Of a stretch of 64,000 bases of DNA, positions 57,958 through 64,000 are shown one piece after another. Source of the stretch: Marinilabiliales bacterium (GTDB lineage Bacteria; Bacteroidota; Bacteroidia; Bacteroidales; ML635J-15); the NCBI GenBank assembly GCA_002869385.1, contig PKTB01000022.1, positions 124,001 to 188,000 of the forward strand. The letters are read 5' to 3'. Below the pieces are notes generated by a model. That model saw nothing but the letters and a program-made list of their open reading frames with translations. It was not told where the DNA came from and searched no databases. The position numbers and the translations under genes were made by a program. Position 1 is the stretch's first letter. Each line of letters starts with the position of its first letter.

Positions 57958-59961
57958 ATGAAAAATCAATTTGATCCTTACAGCAACTATCTTGCAACGA
58001 TGAAAAAGATCGGTTATGTACCTCGTAAAGAGGCATCACAGAAAGACTATGATCGCATAGGGTTTATGTCCGGTCTCGAGGTTCATCAGCAATTATTGAC
58101 TGAGAAGAAATTATTTTGTCATTGTCCTGCAGGAATCTTTCATAAAGATGAAGAATATGACGCAGAAGTAATTCGTCACATGCGTCCTACTTTAAGTGAG
58201 CTTGGTGAGTATGACGGGACAGCTTTAATGGAATTTAAAACCAAGAAATAAATTGTTTATCGCATTAATAATGAAAATGCATGTACTTATGAGGTAGATG
58301 ATACACCACCTTTCTTGATAAATCGTGAAGCTCTGGATATTGCTTTGGAGATTACAATCTTGAGTAAGTTTAATGTCGTTGGTGAGGTTCATATAACAAG
58401 AAAACAATATCTTGATGGTAGTATCCCAACAGGTTTTCAGCGTACTGCAATACTTGGTGTTGAAGGTGAGATTCAACTTAAGAATAAGAAAGTGCGTCTT
58501 ATTCAATTAAGTATTGAAGAAGATTATTGTAGAGAGATTAGTGATATCGGACACCGCAGAGTCTATAAAACTGATCGTCTGGGTATGCCGCTAATTGAAA
58601 CCGTAACATATCCTGATATGGTAAACCCTGATGAGGTGAAAGAAGCCTGTGATTATATCCGTTTTCTTAACCGTTCGACAAATAAAGTCAGAACTGGAAT
58701 GGGAGCAGGACGTCAGGATGTTAATGTAAGCTGTACAGGAGGTACCAGAGTTGAAATTAAGGGTGTTGCACATACAAAGTGGATTCCTGAATTAACTCAT
58801 AATGAAAGTTTCAGACAATGGTCCTTACTACGTATGCGTGACGAATTGTTAGAAAGAGTTAAGAAACCAAAATCGTGGAAAATTGAGCATGCTTTATTAG
58901 ATTTTGATGCATTTAAAATTACACATCCGGCAATTAAAGACGCTCGTGATAATGGATATAAGCTGGTTGCAGTAAACCTACCTCAATTTAAAGGAATTCT
59001 TTCCTGGTTTAATCAGCCTGGAATTATGTTTGCAGAGGAAATTTCAGACAGACTTAAAGTTATTGCATGTATCGAAAAACCAAATATGGTTCATACATAG
59101 TTACCTCAGCAGATTATCACTAAAGAAGATATGGAAATAATCAAAATGATTCTTGATTCGGATGAGGAAAAAGATGCAATGATGATTTTCTGGGCTCCTG
59201 AAGATGATGTTGAGACAGCTTTGGAAACTATTGAAGAGAGATGTCAAATGGCATTTGAAGGTATTCCAAATGAAACACGTAAGTAATTTGAGGATGGCAC
59301 AACAATGTTTGAAAGAGTATTACCAGGTGCAGACAGAATGTATCCCGATACTGACTCAATGCCAATTCCTTTAGCACCTGAGCATATTGAGAGCCTTGGT
59401 AAAAATATTCCGGTTGATGTAGCAGACAGACTTGCTGAATATATTGAATGGGGTATTCCGGAAGATACATATCATTATTTACTAAGTAAAAACCTTTATC
59501 CTTTTGTTAAACAAGCAATTGAGGAATTAGGTATAGAACCAAAATCTGCAGGTAGAATCTTTGGACATGAATTAAAATTTGTGGAAGGACATTTTGAAGC
59601 AGGTGATGGTTTTTGTTATTCAAGAGTTATTGACCTAATCAAATTCTTAAAGGATAATAATTACCACTGCCCACTTGTGAAAGCAATGTTACCTGAGTTG
59701 TATCAACATCCAAATATGGATTTTGAATCTATTTTAACTACTATGAAGTTTAAAAAGCGTTCGAAGGAAGAGTTGATTTCTCAGATTGAATTTTTAGCTG
59801 AGAAATTTGATAAAGAAGCTAGAAATAATAACTCTAAAAACAAAGCTTCATGGATAATGGGACAAATTCGTCCTTTAGCTGTAGGTAATATAGATCTTAC
59901 AGAACTTATTAAATAGATTGAAAACAAAATTCAATAAAAGAAAGCTCAATTAAATGGATAA
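57958..59961 (+). CDS. gatE: Archaeal-type Glu-tRNA(Gln) amidotransferase subunit E; five in-frame stops
   Basis: GatE is the kinase/transamidase subunit that, with GatD, converts Glu-tRNA(Gln) to Gln-tRNA(Gln). Seen in order: the GatB/E core (FMSGLEVHQQLLTEKKLFCH, zinc-type CxC; RPTLSELGEYD; TGFQRTAILG; RLGMPLIETVTYPDM; GAGRQDVNVS), the AspRS-like insertion typical of GatE and absent from GatB (LPQQIITKEDME ... ETRK*FEDGTT), the PLPG-like block VLPGADRMYPDTDS, and a YqeY-like helical tail. Stops lie at 58249 (TAA), 59098 (TAG), 59284 (TAA), 59914 (TAG) and 59935 (TAA), all in one frame. Glu fits well at 58249 and 59098 (HT-E-LP). The frame ends in a tandem TAA TAA that overlaps the gatD start. 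Confidence 0.9.
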
Positions 59962-61342
59962 TAAAGATTTTTTTCAGGGTTATAAAGGACGTTATTTAGA
60001 AATGCTAAAGAAATATAATGTTCGTGTTTGGGGTCAGGCAGAAATGAATACTACCAGAGGCGAATTTAAAGGAACAATCTTACCTCGTGCCGTCAATGAT
60101 GATGATGAACATATTGTAATGAAGGTAATAACCGGATACAATATTGGTATCGATATTAATACAATAATCGATATGAAAGAGGTAGGATATAAGAAGGCAA
60201 ATTATGCTATTCCTGAGAAGGAGTTCCCATATACCGAAGGATTACCACATGTAAAACTATTTGGTACAGGAGGTACAATTGCATCACGTCTTGATTATCG
60301 TACTGGAGCTGTTATTCCTGCATTTTCTCCGGGCGAATTATACGGAGCTGTTCCTGAGCTTGCAGATATCTGTAATCTTGAAACGGAAAAGATTTTTGCT
60401 GTATTTAGTGAAAATATGGGGCCTGAGCAATATATGTCATTAGCTAAAGCGATTGGTAGGGAAATAGAAAAAGGTATTGATGGAATAGTTATAGGTCATG
60501 GTACAGATACCCTACATCATACAGGTGCTGCTTTGACATTTATGTGTCAGAATTTGCCTGTTCCTGTAGTCTTAGTAGGGTCACAACGATCATCAGACCG
60601 TCCTAGTTCCGATGCAGCATTAAATCTAATGCATGCTATTAAAACTGCCGGGGACTCTGATATTGCAGAAGTACAGGTTTGTATGTTTGGCCCAACATCT
60701 GATGAATATGGTTTATTGCATAAAGGAACAAGAGTACGTAAAATGCACTCATCATATCGTTCAACATTCCGTACAATTGGCGATACTCCTTTAGCAATGG
60801 TTACACGTCAGGGTATAACACCAATAAAGAAAAATTATAACAAACGTCGAGACGATAAGAAGGTTGACATCAAACCTTACTTTTCTGATAAAGTGACAAT
60901 GGTATATTATTATACAGGAATGAAACCTGATGTTATCGATGCATTGGTTGATGCCGGTTATAAAGGGATTGTTTTTGTTGGTACAGGTTTAGGTCATGTT
61001 AATAAAGATATATATCCTGCAATTCGACGTGCTCAAGCTGCCGGTGTACATATGTATATGACACTACAGACTATTTGGGGATACGTTCAAATGTACGTAT
61101 ATGATACTGGTCGAGATATGATGGCAATGGGGATTATTCCTGCCGGTAATATGCTTCCAGAGGTTGCATATATTAAATTAGGTTGGGCATTAGGACAATC
61201 AGATGATCATGAAGTCGTAAAAGATTTGATGTTGACTCCTGTTAACGATGAAATTACCGAAAGAGAACCTTATAATGGTTATTTGGTTTATCAGGGAGGA
61301 GTACCTGAGGTTGAAGACTTTATTCGAAAAGTTAGAAAATAA
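59954..61342 (+). CDS. gatD: Archaeal-type Glu-tRNA(Gln) amidotransferase subunit D (asparaginase-like)
   Basis: GatD releases ammonia from an amide donor for GatE. An N-terminal beta domain of about 90 residues (GYKGRYLEMLKKYNVRVWGQ ... GTILPRAVNDDDEHIVMK) precedes the L-asparaginase-like catalytic domain, with Thr nucleophile motifs FGTGGTIASRLDYRTGAV and IVIGHGTDTLHHTGAAL, and the GatD-specific LVGSQRSSDRPSSDAALNL and HKGTRVRKMHSS. All 462 residues are intact, unlike gatE. Its ATG overlaps the gatE end by eight bases, so translation is coupled. The N-terminal domain and RSSDRPSSDAA block separate it from ordinary asparaginases. Confidence 0.92.
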   Translation: MDNKDFFQGYKGRYLEMLKKYNVRVWGQAEMNTTRGEFKGTILPRAVNDDDEHIVMKVITGYNIGIDINTIIDMKEVGYKKANYAIPEKEFPYTEGLPHVKLFGTGGTIASRLDYRTGAVIPAFSPGELYGAVPELADICNLETEKIFAVFSENMGPEQYMSLAKAIGREIEKGIDGIVIGHGTDTLHHTGAALTFMCQNLPVPVVLVGSQRSSDRPSSDAALNLMHAIKTAGDSDIAEVQVCMFGPTSDEYGLLHKGTRVRKMHSSYRSTFRTIGDTPLAMVTRQGITPIKKNYNKRRDDKKVDIKPYFSDKVTMVYYYTGMKPDVIDALVDAGYKGIVFVGTGLGHVNKDIYPAIRRAQAAGVHMYMTLQTIWGYVQMYVYDTGRDMMAMGIIPAGNMLPEVAYIKLGWALGQSDDHEVVKDLMLTPVNDEITEREPYNGYLVYQGGVPEVEDFIRKVRK

Positions 61343-61351
61343 GATAATTAT

Positions 61352-61380
61352 AAAGGCAGACTTAAGTCTGCCTTTTATTT
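61352..61380 (+). terminator. Terminator of the gatE-gatD operon
   Basis: The 24-base perfect palindrome around AAAGGCAGACTT/AAGTCTGCCTTT is followed by TATTTA. It ends just before the NUDIX start codon. Confidence 0.7.
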
Positions 61381-61383
61381 ATA

Positions 61384-62031
61384 ATGATTGATAAGAAAAC
61401 TGACATAGAATCACTTCGAAAGCATTTAAAGCAAGAGCTATGTAAACCTTTGCCCGGAATGTCTGCACATAAAAAGATTATTCCATATTTCCCTGATAAT
61501 GTTCCGGAGTATTTTAATTATAATCAAAAACTTAGGAATGCTGCTGTTTTAATTGTTTTATCTGAGGAAAAAGGAGAAGTAAAGACTGTTTTAATTGAGA
61601 GAGTTCCTGATGCAGGACCACATTCGGGACAAATAGCTTTTCCGGGTGGCAGAAGAGAAGAAACAGACCTTGATTTAATTGAAACAGCTTTACGTGAAGC
61701 ACATGAAGAAGTAGGTATTTCAATTTCAAGAGATAATATTATTGGCTCTTTGACACCCGTACAAATTCCTATCAGCAGATATAGTGTTTTACCTGTTATT
61801 TGCACTACAGATCATATCGAAGAGCTAATCAGATGTGAAGATGAAGTAAACAGGATTTTTACCGTCGATTTGTTTAATATGCTTGCAGATGAATCTGTCA
61901 GACCGGTAAGAGCAAGAGAAATGATAATTGATGCACCTTCATTTGCTTTTGATGATCAGATTGTCTGGGGAGCAACAGCAATGGTATTACGAGAATTAAA
62001 AGAAGTAATTAGTCAATTTTCAGATCTTTAA
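61384..62031 (+). CDS. NUDIX hydrolase, CoA-pyrophosphatase type
   Basis: The 215-residue protein carries the NUDIX box GRREETDLDLIETALREAHE (Gx5Ex7REUxEExGU pattern) and the upstream PGPHSGQIAFPGG-like block (PDAGPHSGQIAFPGG) characteristic of NudL/CoA diphosphatases. It probably hydrolyses CoA or acyl-CoA diphosphate bonds. Its start lies right after the gatD terminator, so it may use read-through or a weak own promoter. Its 3' end overlaps the convergent glycosyltransferase by 23 bases. Confidence 0.85.
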   Translation: MIDKKTDIESLRKHLKQELCKPLPGMSAHKKIIPYFPDNVPEYFNYNQKLRNAAVLIVLSEEKGEVKTVLIERVPDAGPHSGQIAFPGGRREETDLDLIETALREAHEEVGISISRDNIIGSLTPVQIPISRYSVLPVICTTDHIEELIRCEDEVNRIFTVDLFNMLADESVRPVRAREMIIDAPSFAFDDQIVWGATAMVLRELKEVISQFSDL

Positions 62032-63034
62032 AAGACTTTTTCTTGTTTAAATAATAATCGAAAACAATACTTCTGTTATATAGTGAATTCAAATACTTTG
62101 TTGACTTGGATTTTAACAACTTACGTTTTTTTCTTATACTGTTAGATTTAAACCAGAAATGTAACCATGCTTTAACAACTCCGAAATATTCTTTAATATT
62201 ACCTTGAAAAATCATTCTCCATGCAGCAACATGATCAAGAATAAATCTAATAAATAGTACTTTTATACCCGACTTTTTGGGTAGGTTCTTTTTTATTAGG
62301 AATAAATTGTTTCTAAAATTGAGAAATGTTTTAAAAGGATTAGACTTTGGTAGAGTTCCACCACCAACATGGTAAACATATGATTTTGGTTCACATACAA
62401 TTCTATATCCCAGATTTTGAACTCGCCAACATAAATCGATTTCTTCCTGATGGGCAAAAAAATCATCATCGAACCCTTAAATTTTATTGAAAATTTCAGA
62501 CCTAATCATTAAAGCAGCTCCACTTATCCAGAAACAATCTGATAATTTATCATATTGACCTTGGTCTTTTTCGCAAGTTTCAAATATTCGACCTCTACAA
62601 AAAGGGTATCCTAGTTTATCGATAAAACCTCCTGAAGCACCTGCATATTCAAACATGGATTTGTCGTGGTAACTAAGTAACTTTGGACCACAAACTGCAA
62701 TGCTTTCATTTGATTCCATTAAATCTATTAATGGTTCTAACCAATTTCTAGGTACTTCGATATCAGAATTTAATAACAGATAGTATTTTGATTTTATTTG
62801 TGCTAGACCTTTATTGTATCCTCCAGTAAAACCATAGTTTTTATCAAGTAATATGAGTTTTATACTCGAAAAGTTATTTTCAAGGAAACTAACTGAATCA
62901 TCTTTCGAATCATTATCTATTACCCAAATTTCTGCTAATTCAGGATTAGTATGCTGAACTAAAGTTGGCAGGAACTTCTCAAGAAACTTCTTACCATTCC
63001 AATTTAATATGACTATTGCAGTTTTTGGGTTCAT
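62009..63034 (-). CDS. Family 2 glycosyltransferase; in-frame TAA
   Basis: A GT-A fold glycosyltransferase: nucleotide-binding start TAIVILNWNGKKFLEKFLP, VIDNDSKDDSV, NYGFTGGYNKGL, the metal-binding NSD in YYLLLNSDIEVP, and the acceptor block FDDDFFAHQEEIDLCWR. It probably adds a sugar (often rhamnose) to a surface polysaccharide. TAA at 62477-62479 cuts the frame in IFNKI*GFDDDFF; relatives have Gly or Glu there. Only Glu (or Lys) is one change away from TAA. Read through, it has 341 residues, the normal length. Confidence 0.85.
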
Positions 63035-63079
63035 TGTTAGTTTTTAGTATTTATATGAGAATGGTTCGCTTTGAATATT

Positions 63080-63175
63080 ATAAATTAAGCTTGCCAGAGC
63101 AAAAGCAAGGGGCATGGGGCATAGGGCCCTTCAAGTGGCTACTATGCTCCATGCACTATGCTCCATGCTATTTTT
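63080..63175. repeat. Short intergenic repeat with inverted GCATGGGGCATAG / CTATGCTCCATGC units
   Basis: GCATGGGGCATAG at about 63111-63123 faces two copies of CTATGCTCCATGC further right (one mismatch in the inverted match). The two right copies are direct repeats. It lies between the glycosyltransferase start and the phoH end and is more GC-rich than its surroundings. It looks like an interspersed Bacteroidota intergenic repeat. Confidence 0.55.
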
Positions 63176-63214
63176 CATTTTTCAGTCTTTTTTTAATAAT
63201 TATTTTTTAATTTT

Positions 63215-64000
63215 CTATAATAGGTCGCTTGCTAATTCAGCGAGATAATATCTTTCTCCTTTTACAAGATTTATATGTGCAAAAATATCCTTACCTTTCA
63301 TTTTTGTTGTCAGATATGTTAATCCGTTTGATCTTGCATCAAGATAAGGAGAGTCTATCTGACCGATATCTCCGGTAAATACAATCTTGGTTCCTTCACC
63401 AGCACGAGTGATAATTGTTTTAATCTCATGTGGTGTTAGGTTTTGAGCTTCGTCAATAATAAAGAATACTTTTGATAAACTTCTACCTCTGATATAAGCA
63501 AGTGGTTCAATAAGCAATTTCTCACTTTGTAATAACTCATCAATTTTATTAAAGTCAGGGCTTTGAGCTTTATATTGATGTTTAATTACACTTAAATTAT
63601 CAAATAGTTGTTGCATATATGGTGTTATCTTTTCTTTTGCATCACCGGGGAGATACCCCATTTCTTTATTGGATAAAGCAACTATTGGACGTGCAAGAAA
63701 AATCTGTTGAAAATCTCTTCTTTGATGTAATGCAGCAGCAAGAGCAAGTAGTGTTTTTCCTGTTCCAGCCTTGCCTGTTAAACTTACCAGAGATACTTCA
63801 GGACGTAAAAGGGCATCTATTGCAAATGCTTGTTCTGCATTGCGCGGCTCAATCCCGTAAACAGTAGTTTTCATAACCCTTTCAACGTTCTTTGTCACAG
63901 GATTGTAGTGAGCAAGGGCACTAGAAGAACCATTTTTTAAAATGAAATATTGATTTGCATGTGGTTCCAGACTCTCACGAAGTTCGTCAAGTGGAACACC
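63215..64000 (-). CDS. PhoH-family ATPase, N-terminus outside window
   Basis: The frame is open from the window end, so only the C-terminal 261 residues are seen. The PhoH-like P-loop ATPase domain is complete: Walker [39 protein letters not shown], Walker [16 protein letters not shown] and [11 protein letters not shown]. The upstream sequence fits the PIN-PhoH fusion common in Bacteroidota, which likely acts on RNA. The conserved PYMQPL reads PYMQQL (CAA at 63608-63610), a C-to-A type change. The GTG at 63898 is not the true start. Confidence 0.9.
   Translation of the reverse strand, partial: GVPLDELRESLEPHANQYFILKNGSSSALAHYNPVTKNVERVMKTTVYGIEPRNAEQAFAIDALLRPEVSLVSLTGKAGTGKTLLALAAALHQRRDFQQIFLARPIVALSNKEMGYLPGDAKEKITPYMQQLFDNLSVIKHQYKAQSPDFNKIDELLQSEKLLIEPLAYIRGRSLSKVFFIIDEAQNLTPHEIKTIITRAGEGTKIVFTGDIGQIDSPYLDARSNGLTYLTTKMKGKDIFAHINLVKGERYYLAELASDLL

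Noticed and set aside
1395..62479. Global genetic-code change (for example TGA = Gly, or TAA/TAG = Glu or Gln)
   Set aside because: All three stop codons are interrupted, yet intact genes such as HU, rng, gatD and yicC end in TAA, and other genes end in TAG. The apparent residues are mixed (Glu, Gly, Ser), and conserved sense codons show the same transversions. One code change does not explain this.
1395..62479. Sequencing frameshifts as the cause of split genes
   Set aside because: In each split gene both parts are in the same frame and the distance is a multiple of three, so substitutions and not indels are involved.

Overview
The window looks like a chromosomal segment of an AT-rich Bacteroidota bacterium. 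The evidence is several proteins with type IX secretion (T9SS) C-terminal sorting domains, promoters of the TAnnTTTG type that is characteristic of the phylum, an almost complete lack of Shine-Dalgarno sequences, and typical neighbours such as HU, the tiny AURKAIP1/COX24 protein, and RNase E/G. No rRNA, CRISPR array, transposase or integrase is visible.

Layout. 1-10.1 kb (mostly minus): secreted and surface proteins (a partial secreted protein, a DUF4139 protein, a class 3 lipase-like protein, an M28 peptidase and a very long fibre protein). 10.3-19.5 kb: a cation:proton antiporter, a transglutaminase-like lipoprotein, idi, pgi, a CDF metal transporter, a large TPR protein and tRNA-Arg. 19.7-26.6 kb: a fibre protein with an endosialidase-chaperone-like C-terminus, a T9SS cargo protein, a Gfo/Idh oxidoreductase, a lipoprotein and an exopolysaccharide-initiating glycosyltransferase. 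26.8-39.8 kb: housekeeping genes (HU, COX24-like, rng, dsbD, a Crp-family regulator, yicC-gmk, an Fe-dependent alcohol dehydrogenase, lgt) with T9SS cargo between them. 40-47.5 kb: tRNA-Leu, two tandem paralogous papain-like T9SS proteins and a serpin. 47.7-53.9 kb: tRNA-Val, a tRNA fragment, then a visibly less AT-rich accessory block with an ECF sigma/anti-sigma operon facing a four-gene secreted/lipoprotein/VWA operon. 54.2-57 kb: a NarL-type two-component pair with two small unknowns. 58-61.3 kb: an archaeal-type gatE-gatD pair. 61.4-64 kb: a NUDIX hydrolase, a glycosyltransferase and a PhoH-family ATPase.

The most striking property is that 17 genes, several of them normally essential (gmk, pgi, gatE), are cut by 26 in-frame stop codons (17 TAA, 3 TAG, 6 TGA) with no frameshift. 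Where the family residue can be guessed it is mostly Glu or Gly, so most stops are one G-to-T change from GAA, GAG or GGA. A few fit Ser, which is a C-to-A change from TCA. The same kind of transversion also appears as missense changes at normally invariant residues of HU, RNase E/G, YicC, Gmk and PhoH. Because intact genes end in the same stop codons, a simple code change does not explain this. A G:C-to-T:A transversion load does, arising either from oxidative damage or consensus error in the sequence, or from a real mutator or decaying lineage. Interrupted genes are annotated below at their full, read-through extent.
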